Of a stretch of DNA of 64,000 nt, positions 37,559 through 52,900 are shown piece after piece. Each line of letters starts with the position of its first letter. The stretch's first letter is position 1. Source of the DNA: Fistularia commersonii (lineage: Eukaryota; Chordata; Actinopteri; Syngnathiformes; Fistulariidae); the NCBI GenBank assembly GCA_037954325.1, contig JBBMNZ010000007.1, positions 16,221,001 to 16,285,000 of the forward strand, in the 5' to 3' direction. Made by a program: the position numbers and the translations under genes. The notes beneath the pieces are model-generated. The model was not told where the DNA came from. It saw only the letters and a list, made by a program, of their open reading frames with translations, and made no database searches.

Positions 37559-40500
37559 GACAGTAACTTTTTCCGGGTTTAGTCTCTTAGAAATCCTTTA
37601 TTCAATAGAAAGTTTAATTGTGACAGCTGTAAGAGCAAAGCTCATTGGTCAAAATCTAGAAAAATAAATAATTTAAATACAAAATGCCAGACTGTAGTTT
37701 TGCCAAATAGTTTCTCTCTCGAATATTTACACACATGCAATTAATACAAATCTGTAAGGATCACAGTGCTGTGATGTCTCTGCAGGCTGACACTGAGGCA
37801 GCAGGGGGAGGCAGAGATCAACCCAAGTCCAGATATAAGCCACTCTGGCTGAAGAAGACAGAGGTCTGGACACACTACTCTTAATCCTTCGGGCATTAAT
37901 ATTAATTCATGATAATATCCCGTTGTTCATTATTTTCAGCTTTAATTACAAATACTTTAGGACTTTTATCAGTATCACACAAGTCTCAGCTGTCTCTATG
38001 TCTGACAAAATTATCATCGAATAGAAGGGAAAATTACATTCACAATGCAGTGCTCGAATATTTTTTTTGTGTAGTTTCAGCAGAGCAAATCATAAATATG
38101 AGACAACCATTCAACTGTAAAAACAACGGGGAATAAAGCTGTCTGATCAGAGATGGAAAGTCAGAAGTCGGAGACACCGATACCTGTGTAATTCAGAGGG
38201 CTAAAACAGAAGACTCATAATTGTCCTGAATTCTTAGTTGATAGAAGTCATCATTTTTTTAATTCATATACTCCTTAAATCTTTTTCGGGAATTTTCATT
38301 TTCTATTGTATGCGACTTGATTTTTCAACAAGATGAATTGAGGTTTGCATTTTAAATTGTCTTGCTGGTTGTGTGCAGACAAAAAGGTTGGGACATGTTG
38401 GTCTGTTATTTAAGGGTTGGAAAAGTCTAGTAAGGGAGGAACCAGAACATGTCTTAACAGGAGAAAAACTCATTCTACAAGCTGTCGACACAGAGCTAAT
38501 ATCTGTAAGAGGCATTTCATGTGCAAAAACTTTGAAACCTTCCCACTGGATATAACGTGTTATCACTTCAAATGCTGCATTATTTAGCATTACATGTAAA
38601 TTAATTACGAGACTTATGTTAGTGATCATCTTCAACCAGTACGAACCCCTGTGTGGTGTATAAAGATGTTCTACTGTTCAGAACCTTAATGTTGTTTTGA
38701 CGTCAGACTGCTCTTTGAAAGTGTCCAGATCTTTGTATCACAGAAATAACCTTCATCCCCCCCACACTGTCTGACCTGTCTTCAGCTCAGACATTAAAAT
38801 AATCGCTGGACGCTTCGCTCTGCTGCTGTCCTCTCTCCACCTTTATCCCTGCAGTAGTCAGAGGTGAAATTATCAATCTGTCCCACCTTCACCTTGACAA
38901 CCAAGTGAGCTGCGAGTATTTACTATTTAGTCAAGGTTGTTCTGACTCATCCTGCTGCTGCAATGAGCCGAATATTTGATTGGCTCAACCTATGACATCA
39001 GAGTGCTAACTGAAGCTAACTAAAAACATCATGAGGCTGATTTGGCTTCTACTGGAGGTTGAATAGGAGATATACCGTGAGTAAATCCACTTATCAGTTC
39101 ACCAGGAGTCTCAGTGTCCAGAGGACTGACATCATCGCCACCCTGTGACCTTTACACCAAATAGAGAAAAACCATTGGATCATTGGAACCCAAGTCATCC
39201 AGTGCAACTTCAGTTGAACCCATTGACCCTGATGAGCCTCACTTCGTCATCAAAAATTCAAAGCTGCGGCTAAAACAGCTTTGAAATGAGCTCTCAGCTG
39301 TGTGTTTTGTGTTTCATTTAAAAATCCCCCCCCAACACACACACACACACACACACACACTTCACCCCCCAGTCCGAACAGAAAATGTAACCAGAATTTA
39401 AAAAAAAAAAATACAAATAGCCAGTTATGGCACAAAAAAAGCAGAGCAGCAGACAAACACTGTCTAAAACACAGGAGGGAGCTGTTCTGTGGTGGTCAGA
39501 ACCACCCTGCCTCACTTTTACCATCCTCTGATAGTGTGCAGCCACATTAGCCTTCCCATTCATGAACTTCATTCCTACTGAACCTAAAAGGCTGTGAAAT
39601 CTCAATTCCAGGGTGGGTAAAAATTAGTTTGGAGAGGCTATTCACCACCAGAAGCATCATGTAACCGTTAAATGCCCTAGATCGCCAGATTAGCAAATAA
39701 AGAAATGTTAGAAAATGAATCCTTTTCACAAAAGATTCAAAACTAAAGTTTGTTTCATGCCACCTCTGTATTTGCTTGAAGAATTGAACAAAATTTGCTT
39801 GGTTAGGGGTTGCAATTCAGAATTACAGGGGCCACGTATATATAAACTTGCATAATCATATATGAGCGAATGTAGCTGTTCTGCAACAAATAGACTGTAG
39901 TTGGTGTCAACTGTACATACTCAGTTCTTCAAAACATGTTTGAATGTAGAAGCGACAATACAATTGACAGTTCAGGTAGAGCTGATGATCTTTCATGGAT
40001 CCGTCACGTTTAGCTCTTATGTATAACCCAGATTATTCCACAATACACTGTATCCTGGTACAGAAACACTGTAATGTTTGTATTCAATTTTATTTTTGTG
40101 GTTTTGGTGAACTTACCCCTTAAACACATCTTCTAACTAAAAAAATATAATCACTTACATTTGGTCTCTGACATTTTGACACACCACCAAAAGAGGATAT
40201 ACGAAAGAGGGAGGTAAATAATGCCTTTCATTTCCAGTTCACCAACCTTTAATCTCCAATCAGCATTTCCTCACTTTGGACTTTGTCTCATCATCTAAAA
40301 GTGATGAGCTCCAAAGCTGCCAGTCTCTCAATCAGAATTAATATGCCTAAAATGTGTGACGTTAACACAAAGCACAGGATCGTGGGTAAAGCCTCGGCCC
40401 CTACACTTAGTTCAGACCATTTAGAGGAGGCGTAAATCCGATTTGTTCACCTGAACCTTTCGTCCTTCCTCGCCACTGTGATACAGTAGTGCCAAACCTA

Positions 40501-40977
40501 CCAAAGGTCCTGCATACATTTAGGAAACAACAACACAACTTACCTCAAAACCAACCACCTGCTTTTCTCACTAAAACCCCCACTCTGATTTCTTTTTGGC
40601 ACCTCACTGTCAGCAGTACTGCCACAGAGAACAATTAGGGATCTGAGATTGTTGCTAGGCAACCACATCACTTATCAGGAAGTTAATCCAAACCTGCCAC
40701 CACCAAAGGAAAGAGCAAAGCTTCCGTTAAGTTTTCAAATAAATATAAATCATGACAGAACACAGCTGTTGCCAGGAGTAAGAAGTCAGCTGCCATGGCG
40801 GCAACTCTAGAATCAGTGACAAACATCTGAATGTCTCTGAAGAGTGATTTAGAGACAACATCCTGCAAACTTTATCGTTGCTGAGCAGCATGAAGTGATT
40901 CTAGACTTCTAGCCTCCACATGGCATCAGTTGGTGCTGATCTTCTGGAGTCCCGGTGTTCTGAGTTCGACTGACCGG
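37559..40977. other. Convergent intergenic region between cenpp and ippk
   Basis: About 3.4 kb, with both genes ending into it. It should include the ippk 3' UTR; an AATAAA on the ippk strand lies at 40089-40094. A CTCF-like GCAGCAGGGGGAGGC sits near 37800. A (CA)n tract lies at 39338-39360. No coding exon seen. Confidence 0.5.
39338..39360. repeat. (CA)n microsatellite
   Basis: About 12 CA units flanked by C-rich tracts. Confidence 0.9.
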
Positions 40978-43900
40978 TCACACAGGATGGAAGAGCAGCG
41001 TGCATTCATCTCGCTCTGAAGCTGTAAAGATTCCTTGCAGTGATGGCAAAGTGCTTTTTGGCAACATTCCACCACTTCTCTGGTAGTATGAGACTACTAT
41101 CTGGTCCAGACGCAACTGGCAGGGAATACTCTCAAATGGTTTTGGGTCCAGATCCAAAATGGAAGTCAAGTAAGAGAAAGTAGTAGGTTTTGAGGAGAGG
41201 ATGTCCCGGAGCCTCTTCTGACTGGAAAGACTGAAAGAGAGAGGAGAAGGATTGACGGAGACTCCCAACTGTACAGTTTACCTTCTGGACGGTTTTACTT
41301 TACTGCATGCGAAAAGTTATCAACTTCATTTACCCTTCATCATTATCCTCTTCATCACTGATAGGCACCAGGGCGACCATAATGGAGCAATCCTTGGCTG
41401 TCATTGCGACACGGTACTGATGGAGCTGAAATGGGAACACAGTTATAGGACAGCTGTTATCGTCAGGCTTCAAGGTATTACCCACTGCTGTTATTCTGGA
41501 CCAAAAAAATCAGGTCAAATATTCGAAAAGAAAAAATTCTATGTTGGTAGGAAGACTTTACATCACCCTGACCTTGTCAACTGCGTACTCCACAGAGCCG
41601 TCATCCTCCATCAGACATTTCTGTAGCCTCTCCAAGAAGGCTTCATTGTACGGACCTTCTATCTGAAGACGAGTTCTGACGCAGAGAAAGACAGTTAATG
41701 TTTAAAAATTGAGTAATTTGAGGAATGTTGAAAAAAAGAGATGTTGTACCTCTCCTTGGGGAAGTCCTGTAGATGCTGCTCCACTCGGCGGTACAGAGGA
41801 TAAACCCCTTCTATGTCCAAGTTGTCCAACATTTGAGTCTGAAGGATCCTATATAAAACACTGTCGCTGGGTAAACCCTGAGAGCCTGTGTGCAGATAAG
41901 TGAGGAGTTCATCTTTGTTCTCAAATCACCTTCAGATTCTACAGTGGGTAAAATCTGAAAAATTCTAATACTAAAGGAACTGTCATTTAAACCAACGTTT
42001 ATATCAGCTTCCGTGTATTTTCACTGACTTGAGAAATTGAGGTATTAAAATTCTTCATGTCAAAGATATGGTCCAAGACAGTTCACAACATTGTTTTGAC
42101 ATTGAAATGACATCAATGGCAGAACATCAGTCACTAACCGTTTGATTTATAAACCGATGGGCACTATATTATTTAGTTTCAGGTGTGAATGACTTAACAA
42201 AATCAAATGTTCAAAAGTCTTCCAAACACCCAAATAATGTCTTGATAATTTCATATATTTTGTATGGCAATGTTTAGCTAATCTCCATTTCTGACTAGAA
42301 TGTAACATCTGTTCAAAGTCTAAGGATACACCGACATTCTTCAAATGGTAACATCAGTGTAGCTTGTTTTTGCAGATCCTGTACTATAGGTTGCATTAAA
42401 ACGACCTCAACCGTAAGTTAACGCAGTTCAAAAGTCTGTCCAGTATCATCTGTCTCTACCAACAAAAACAGGATTTAAGCTCCGTAGGTAAGAATCAGAG
42501 TAAAGATGCTGACGATGAATGAATGTGAGAAGTCCAAAATACATAAGACGGGTAGAAATACGGGTGGTTGCTAACCATGTCGAGTTCTCTCCTTGAACAG
42601 GCTCGACTCACAGAAGGTCCGGCCCTCTCCTCTTCTGTCTGTCACTGCGCTTCCTCCCCCTCCTCCTCCTCCATTCAGCAGCGCGTTCACCAGGACCTGT
42701 AGAAACCAGTTACTGTTCGACATTCCTGTGGCAGAATCAGCTTATGAAAACTGTTGTTCCATTTTGAAATCACAAATAATGATGATTATTTCAGGTCGCA
42801 ATTTTGTGCCAAAATTCCAAGACTTTTCCCCCAGGGGTGCTGCTGGGGAGAGAACAGGAGGGTTAGACTGGATCCAAACCAGCCGGCTTCATAGACTGTT
42901 TTTGAGACAAGTTTGCAGAGCTCTCGCCCTTTTTGTAGAGATCGATCTCCAGGGACAATTTTGGCAAAAAAAAAAAAAAACTTGTTTGACGGGGGACAAG
43001 GTACAAAGACTAATATATTCCTGCCTGGATGAGCCAAGTCTTTCTGAATGAGGGTTGCACTTATTGCATACATTTAAATTTTAAAAAGGACCAATGGGTT
43101 ACTGTATTTAACATTTATATCAAAGATAATATTAAAAGAAGCTGTACGTTCATGCCCGAATAGTCCTGTATTTGCAAAATTTACCTCTTCAATGCTAAGT
43201 GACAATCAGTGCTCTGCCTCCTGTGTCCTGGCCAAAACAAGGGAACGCGTCTATTTTCTCTAGTTGATTGTTTCTTTTTTTCACATTTCTATATTTGCAG
43301 CCGATTTACAAGGCATTTTAAGACTTGATAGATTGATAAAACACATTTGAGCACTGATCATAGAGTTCTTTTAGGATAAGTAAATCTTTTTGCCTTTTTT
43401 TAATTATGTGGTTATGCGGGACCTGCTGAAACTAATGACATGGACATTTTGTGTTGGGTTTTTTTTCTGCGGGATCATTGAGGACTAACAATTTCACAGG
43501 ACATGTGAAAATCCTGAATCATGTCATGCTGCCATGAAATGAGTTCCGGTTGCAGTAAAAAAAAAAAAAAACTGGGTTTGTGTGGATTTACCTGGATGAA
43601 TTCATTGAGAATGGCTTTGCAGGTCATGTGACTATTGATTCTATTGTTTCCGCACATGAAATAGGGTCTGAGATGGTGCAGCAATGAGTTGAGGTCCATG
43701 GAGTCATCGCCACTCTCCTTACTGCTGTATATACACTGACCTCCCTAAGAAACCAAGAGACACACATACAATTACCGGTATGTAAAATGACGTAATTACC
43801 CCCATGTTCCATTTTAAGTTATTTCATTGCCCAGTTCAACGTATCAAGCATTTCCAGAGGACTTGTGATTAAATGTGTGCCCAAATAAAGATGGTGAACT

Positions 43901-46900
43901 GGGGGATGAGAGTAATCGAGATTTTATGTAGTTGGGGACTAGAGGCTTGTTTCAAAGACTTATGAGACAGCAGTGGTGTTACCTTGAAGATTTTAAAGTT
44001 ATTCTGAGGCTCTTCTATCAATTGTCTGATGGCAAAGTGCATCCTCTGTCTGTTACTGAAAAAAAGCAAAGAACATGATGTTTAGCTTGGAGCAGGTTCA
44101 ATGTGACGTACAAGCAGTTTCAGCAGCACTGAGCAATGTGTTGTAGCCACTGCTGTGTGTCTATGCAAGTAGCAGTAGTAGCCTCCTTTTTTTAAAGAAA
44201 TGTAGAAATGACAATTTGACTCAATGTAAGATTTATTTTTGAAACATTTTTGGTTGCTTTGAGTATAAAACCCTTTCTTCAAAAATAGACTCTGGTCAAA
44301 AGAGACTTGTAGATTTTGTTTGCTCTAAGGAGCTTTGTTTTCAATTTTTTGGATTAGGATTTAATCTGCATAATGCCTCCTGTTTTATGCAGGATGTATT
44401 TTTCCATTTATATCCACAGAATGTTTAATCCTAGGCTAATCTTGTTGAAGCTGGTCAACTTGGAAAAATGAATGCTGGGATGAGTACCACAACTGAGGTA
44501 GAAAAAAAAATATCATTAATGAAGAAAATATAAATTACTAACATTTCAAAACAAATCAATGACAAAGTGGTGATTACATTTGTCAACTGTGCTTTCGTCC
44601 ACTGTTCTTGTTCTCTAAGATGCAAAAACCGAGCTGGTGTTGCTTTCAGGTTCTGTTCAAGAAGCAAAATAGGGGGGAGGGGGAATAACCTGCAGCTGTT
44701 CGGTCTGTCTAATGATTGTTGAATATTCAATGATTTTAAAGAGGTGGTCATGTACCAGTAAAGAGATCCGTCTGATGGGCTTTTTTTCAACCAAGTTTTT
44801 CTTCATGTTTCCCTTTCTCTTTTCCTGCTCAGAAAGTAGTTTCACTTCACTATTCAGCAAATCTGAACATATCCTATCATAAAACTATAAAATATGATTG
44901 TGAATGGAACTTATTTGACTTATTTTGTGGCCCTAAGAAGACTGACATTATCAGATATTTTGATTATAGTTATAGGTAATAATATTTAATAATACTATAG
45001 CAACGGAAAGGATTGCAATAGCAATTATTGTTTGGGGAAACCCGATATTTCATTTGTCATTTTACTCCTAAACTTCAGTAAATGAACTGATAATGGCTGA
45101 TGTATTAGTGCAATCTCACCCTGAGAAAAGGTCTAGAGGACAGTAAAGACTGCGTCGCTTCCACTTTCCATTGGCTACCTGTAATAAGAAAAAGGTCATA
45201 GACAGAACTGAATCTAAAGAGCTACACTCTGTCCCGGAGTGCTGCAGACTTGTGTAACTGCACTGTAATTGCTGTGTTTATGATAGTTACCTTGTAGTGT
45301 TGGTGCATGCAGAAGCGGCACACTTTGGTCTTGATATCTCTGCTGACATGCTTGGCTGATGGCAGGAAGCCGCATTTAGGCTGAAATACAAACACAAAGT
45401 AGCAGCTGAGCTTCCCAGAGACACACATACAGTTTAGCATGATTCCGTGTGAGTGTATAACTGAAGATAGTATTCACAGATCGATCACATGACTGAACAG
45501 TCCCAAAAATAAATTGTTACAGATTTATATAAACTATATTTGACATAAGTTGTAAATTATCAGCTTGATGGAGTTGACGACTGTCGATTTAAAATAACTG
45601 TCTAAACCGAGCACATGGTGCAAGCAGCTGCCTTCATGAAGTGTGTGTATCCACTTTAGACTTCTTGTGATATAAACAGCTGGATAGACTTAAATTACTG
45701 CTGACTTTGTGTTTTCATGACGACTAATGGGTTAAACTCCAATCAAAACATTTTTGATGAAATGTTTTGAAGAGAACATTTTGTCAGTCGATGCTGAGAT
45801 CTATTCAGAAAGTTAGTTTAAGGTTTAAGACTTTAAGAGAACGCAACTCGGCTGCAGCTTAAGAGCAGGCATTTCAGTGGAGTTATTGAATCAACAGGTC
45901 CCCTAAAAAGGTCCTTGTCAACACAACCCAATGCTTCTAGGTCAGGTGAAAATCTTTCCATCCACAAATTCCTCCTCAAGTTTCGCAGAAAATGTGTTGC
46001 AGCTTCTGCCCAAACAACTGGAGAGACTAGCAACTGTTCAAGATTAAAACCGTTTATTGTCATATGTACAGTGTGGAAACGTAGTTCCCTGTATGAAGAA
46101 ATTCTTACTTTGCTGTCCACAGCGCATTTGGGCTGGCATGCAACTGCAGAGCGAGCAAACACGTCTGCTACGGCAGGCACCATGTACCAAGACAAATTTC
46201 AAGGCCCTGTTTCATGGTCCTATCCTGGACTCAACAAAAATTTGTAATTAAGATGAGGATAATTTTCCGTATGAGAACATGGGCCAACAACTGCTGCAAA
46301 AAGGAGTCTCAACAATCTGACGTGAAGCTGAATTGAGGATGGATTTTCACAGACCAATTGTGCTAAACTTAGTTTGGAGGTATTTTATGGTTTGTTGAGA
46401 TAACTCTCCAATTGAAGAGAAGCTGCTTTGAAACTTCAGAACTGTAAACAAAACACTTTTCTAGACCTCTCTGCAAGGGGGGTGGGCACATAAAACCTGA
46501 ATTTTCATACTAGGGTGAACTATTACCGTAGTTTAATCTAAACTACGGTAATACTTGTCTTACTTCAGACATGAAATGAGATCTAGTTCTTGTTTGGATA
46601 CCATAATTTCCAGACGATAAGCCGCAACTTTTTGCACTTAAACAACAATGTGGCCACAACATGGATTTGTGTGTGTGTGGGGGGGGGGGGGTTCACGGCA
46701 TTAAAACATTTATCCTCGTCACATCGGACCGATGAAATGACTGGGAAATTCTGAGTCCGTTCAACTCCAACACCGAAGAAGACAACTTTGATGGTTTTTA
46801 ATGCGAAGGAGGAAGCCCAAGATAGCTATCGGCTAGCCGGTGCGGCTTACATTGAGGTGCGCTCAATAGTCTGGAAATTACAGTAAATGTTTTGCATTTG

Positions 46901-49900
46901 AGCCTTCATTTGGAGCCAATCAGCAGGTGTGTTTTTTCTAAAAATGCTAAATCTTTTTTTTTTTTTTTTTTTTTGTCTAATGTCTTTCACAAGGTTTTGA
47001 AAATCTTGGAGCATGAGACCAAGGAATGCGTTGTATTTGTGCACCTTAATTTCCACACAGAGTGTGGGCGTGAGTGTCGGCTGGTGGAGAACCGGAGACG
47101 TCAGATTGGGCAGACAGAGAGCACAACCACTGTAGATGTCCATCACTTTATCACAGCGCCAATCTGGCAAGAGTGCAAACAAACACACACATACACCATT
47201 AATCCCTTGGTTGTTTCTCATGTTATCAGACGAGTCCGCCAGAGTTCTTCCCATGTTTCATTCTCACCAGGTCTCTGATGCTGTACTTTGATTGACAGCT
47301 GACGCACAAACTCCAAGGGCAGTTTAACCACTTCCTGCAGATAGAGCGTAATCCAGCATTAGTCAAATCTGCGACCGGAACACTATCAGGCCTGTTAGTG
47401 TTATCGCATTTGAAGACTACAACCATATTATTATAGCAATGACCATCTGTTTCTTCAGCTTCATCTGATCACCAGTCTGAAACCATATTTCTGCACGTTT
47501 TTAAGCCTCCAAGGGGCAGCTGTGCTCCTTGGTGACGTTCTATGCATTTGGACATATAATTCTTAAACTGGTTTTAATGACACGAAAAGCAGAGGATCCA
47601 ATTTGAGTATCTGACCCCGCTATTGATGAATTTCTCTCCCAGCAGGCTGCTCATCACATTTGAACTGAAGTCAACGATATCCTGGATTTGCCTGAAGGCC
47701 TGCTCTGCTGTCTGAAAGAGGGAGACATGCACACGCACACACACATAAACAGTTAAACCCTGTCAAGAAATTAAATATCAAATTGTATTTTTAGCCTCTG
47801 AGGTCACCAAGATAGTCACCCAAGGATCAGTTGAGGCACGGCTGTTGCATGTCACACATCTCGGCAGGAGTTCAATTACCATGGCAACAATGAAACAACT
47901 AATTATGAGGATACCGCCATATTGTTTTTAAATTGGTCCTTGATATTCCTGAAGACAACCATCAAATGAATATTAAGAAGGCTTGAGATGAGTCCTACAT
48001 TGTCCACAGCTACTACCGTGATCCCTCTCTCTCACACAAATAGGTTAGTTCACCATGATAGGCAACAAGGGGGCTAGAGTTACACTATATAACTTTTGTT
48101 CCTTTAAATGCTTGATAGCTACGAAGCTGCTGAATGTTCTGCTGGCACTGAAAGAGGCAGTTGTCACAGACACCCATCCCCATCAATACTCCACCCTGAC
48201 TCATACTTCTTTCTGACAGCAGCCTTCAGTTACGTAACTGAGCCCATAGGACAGGGAACCGGTTAAACACAGTGTCAGCGAGTCTGTGTCTGTTTAGAAG
48301 CTGAACTAGGAACACCATCACCTGCCACGACACTGGTACATGAAAGTTTTTTTTTTTTTTTTTTTTACACATGACTAACTGAACTGTATTATTATTTAGA
48401 TACAGTTGTAGTTGATTATTTCTAAGTAATAGTTAGAATATATGTACTTGAAAATAAGAAAGTAAAAGAAAAAAAATCAGTCACCAAAATTGCAAAACAT
48501 GTTTCTGATGTTTAATATGGCTTTCACTGATCAGGACTTAAAATTACCCAATAAACAGCGTATCAACTGAAATTTTTCAAGAGATATTACTTGAAAAATA
48601 GTTAAAGAATATATATATATAAAAAAATGAACAGCTCTTACCTATTTTTAAAGTCAGTGAATTAGTTGAAAATGAAAAACAATGTTTTTTAACCATGAGA
48701 TCATGGAGACAGTCAAATGGAGGGGCTATATTCGATGTAGCATTTTGACCTGAAGTAAAATGTGAGGGAAGGTAAGAAGGAAGGAAATGGTTTCCAAAAA
48801 GTTAAACACTTGGAAAATAAGGGGAACTCTGCAATCTAAGTTTTTATCTTTGCTTTTTTTAGAAGAAGACCCCCACTTGGCCTCTGACTACCAAACTCTA
48901 ACATAAGGCATAAAATAACAAATAGCTCAAAACAGTATCTGTTTTTACTGTTCTTATTTAGAAGCCATCAATTTCCTCATTTAAACATGTCATGATAAAG
49001 CTACTGTGCTGTTTTTTGTCCTGATTTTCAAATGATACCATTGAGGGCAGCCCTAAACCGGTGACCAGTTTACTCATTGAAACTAAATAAATGTTACATG
49101 TTGCATCCAGATATTTAGTCTCATTGCCAGATGCTTGCAGCAGGCATACACATGTAACAGTGCATACAAACAGTAGAGTACCTGCGGGGGGTTTTCCGAG
49201 TCCTCAGCTGGATACTTGAGCAGGCGCAATACTCTTGAGAGCTGCAACAAAACATAGGCGATCGATTGGATTAAAAGAAATCAGTTTGATTGGATGACTC
49301 AGGTCGTCTTAATGACCAAGGCCCCTGGAACATCTGGATAAATCATTGATTTAGCCAGAGCTGGTCATTATGAGGATACTTAACAGAGACATAGTGTGGT
49401 ATATGTTTGGACCGTCTACATCCAGATCAGCTTTTGTCCCGAACATTGAAAATTTATGTTGAAGAGTTCATGACTAAACTGAAAGTCAAGCACCTTTACG
49501 AACAGCACCAGCATATACCGAACCCGAAAAATTAAATCATGAATTGTGTATCTGATATACCTAATTAGGCATAAGGATATATAACCGTATTGAAAATGCA
49601 ATATACATTCTCTGTATGTTCATTAACTGACAGTGTGAGGCTGAGTGACTGATGGAAACAAAGTGAGCCGGTGATACACGATAATGCACGCAATAAGAAA
49701 AACAAGTTGTCACTTCTCAGTGTGTCTCCTCCATGTCACTCAGCTGAAAGTCGAGACAAAACAAATTAGGGCAAAAGACATCAAACAGGAATGGAAAAAC
49801 TCCATGGCTTTGCCTGTTGAGTCGATCAAGTCTAGGCGTAGAAGTCCTAAAGGATTCAAGGATCCTAAAGATACCACTGTTTGAAAGAAATACACAATAC

Positions 49901-52900
49901 ATACCAGAAACTCATTTGAGCCGAATGTTCCCTCATTCTTGTCAGATAGATGCATATATGTTCACCCGAGATGACAATTTGGGTTTTAGAGCAGCATTTA
50001 ACGATTCCAAGGGCAAACATGATGAGACAGATTTACCATGGGGGTCAAGATCATAAAGGGACTGTTATGATACTATCAGAATTCCTTGCTCATAGTAATG
50101 GTAGTTTCATCATTTCGATTTTGATTTAGGAAAACCTTGCTGTTTGGCCATTGCTTTTCTCATATAGCACTGCAAGAATAAATACCTGCAAATATTGTGG
50201 TATTGATACCCTGTATGACCCCTAATAAACAAAACAGAGCCAGGCCCCAACCCCCAGTTTGGCATTCCAATTAATTTGAGGCATGGAAAATACTCCAGCT
50301 ATCTATTTGAATATTTTGATTTTTGTGTTTCCTACCAATTTAAGCCATCTTTTCATGTGCATAAGAAATTAAAAGCCCCATTTTTTTACTTTGAGGAACA
50401 ACTGAAATACATGGCTGGCTCAGGCAGATGATTGCTCCCTCTGCAATAAACTGAAGCTGTTCAAATGTCAGACCTTCATTTAACAAGTCCTGCCAGTTGC
50501 GAGCTGCCGCAGGCAGGGAATCTTGACAGAAAATGCAAACTGAAAAAAATGATTGGCATGAATGGTCTCTGAGGGGATGCAGTGTTATCCTGGGTTATTC
50601 CCCACCAGCACACAATAAAACTTGATACTGCAGCAAAAGCAATCAATTTGAAGCGAGAGGGAACATCCGTGGAGAAACCACTACAATGTAAACAGCAGGA
50701 TAGGTGGAACATCCTGCTTAAAATCCCCCACAGAAAATCCATTTCCAGCAGGCAGGAGACACACCCTAATCATCACATACCTGAGGGGGCGGGGAAAAAA
50801 TACAAGCTGATCTCAGAGCTGCAAAATTCACTTTGTTTTCAGCATCCGTGTTTCTTTTAGTGTGAAAAAAAGAAGTCATGGCCATATATTCATATGTACT
50901 GTAACATTTCTGTTTTAATGTAAAACTACTTTCTTCATACAGACACAGATAATTTTCTGTTTTAGCTTGTGATCAGAGCATTGACAGAGGGTATTACCAA
51001 TAACTTATCTTAAATTTAGTAAATCCCTAAAGAAGTAGCATCAACTACTTTGGAAGTTGGCATTGGTTACCTCGATGATAAATAGCGAATATCAGAAAAG
51101 CAAGAATAAAACTGAAAAATCTTACCATTTTTACATTTAAAGTTGAGATTAGTGATGTTAAGGTCACAGAGTCTCTGTGCAAGTTTTACTTTACTGAAAC
51201 TACTTTTCAGTAGTTTCATGTGAAGTGAAAAAGGGAAAATTGGCAAGAAGTCACCATTTGACAGACAAGAAACAAAAAAGTTAAACACTTTGTATTGTAT
51301 CAAGATTTCAAGAAATTGTTTTAGAATTACTCCAAAATACTGTAAAATTTGCTCAACCCCCCACATAAAAAATCACTAAGAAGTGAAAAGAAAAAAAATA
51401 TATATATTAATGATATAAGTCATCCTGTGTCATGTTTCTTTTAATTTCAGTCAGGCCACAATCCCAAACAGTGGGCAACCTTGAGTTAAACTACTGCCAA
51501 TGGTTCTGAGAAGGCAACTGGTATGTAACACATAATTACAATTGTTGGTCTAATTTTTTTCAGACTAACACTAACATTTATTTCTGTTCCTCATAAGGCA
51601 CTGTCAACATGAGATCCCAATTACTGCACATTCTGCCGATAAGCTAACACACACCAGCCAGCCAAGTGTGGTTCGAAAGACACACAACAAGAGGACTGGT
51701 CCACTCTTCCATGATGATGCACCAACATAGGAAGTGCACATGTAGCAGGTGGGAGGAAATGGCATGCAAAACGTCTGATTTTGTCCATGTCAGGTTTTTC
51801 TAAAAAAACAAGTTTCCTTTGTCACAACAACTTCACACTCTAGAATTTAGAGAAAACAAACGCTTCGAAAAGGAAGATCAACTGATAAAAGAAGAGAACA
51901 TTACTTGCTTGACTTGTAACAAACCCATAAAAGGCTGCATCCAAGCATGTTGAGTTAAGAATAAATGAATGCCAACCGGAGGCTTTCATGTTGTGTGGGT
52001 GTGTGTGCGCTGTTACAGTGGAAAACTACAGAGGCAACAGAAAGTTCGATCATTCAGAAACAGTGTCTGAACATCAACGTTGGACTGGACTTTAAATGCC
52101 ATCTTGTTTCATTCTTTCACTCAGAATGAAAATTTTCAATAATCGCAAAAATCAAGTTCAATGACACCTCAGACATATGACTGAATGTGTCACAACCAAT
52201 CACTTATGATTTAATTGAGCTTTTTTAAAAACATCTTTTTTCAGTACATTTGTGTTTAATCTGTCGCAGTTTTAATGGCACTTCTTGCCATTTTGTGAAT
52301 GGCAGATTTCCCTTTGTATTTTTCCATGATTTCAAAAACTGTAAAATCCCATACCCCAATTTTTGATAGGAGAAAAATAACACAATCTCACAGTGACAAG
52401 AGTTTATGTTTATAAAATATGGACGAACACTTCAATTGTTACATTTCCAACTGTGTGAGCTGAAATGTTGTGTGACTTGTTCAGGACGTGTTCATCTTTC
52501 ATCGAGAGCCAAGGATCAACTGTCCAAATATATGAAACACCGAAAACAGATTAAAATCATTGTTATGATTCCCCAGAGACGCGACATAGTTTTAGAAAAC
52601 TTTTATAAACTCAAGTCATTCAAATAGTCAAGTTCTCCATCATCAGAATGTCAATGAAGAATTCTTGGTTGTTTGTGACAGTGAAGTTGATATATCTCTC
52701 CGGATGTAAGGCGGTGTTTTTCGTAAACTAACCCGCAGGGTTTTGTAGCTTCTAAGACAACATAGCTCTTGGATTCAAAGTAAACAATCGTCACGAATGA
52801 TTACCAAGCTGATCGTCACCCTGCAGGAGGGATGATAAGCCTCCGGGCCAATTCAGCGAATTGGCCGGTAACAGCTCTTTCCTGCAGGAGGGGCTGGTCA

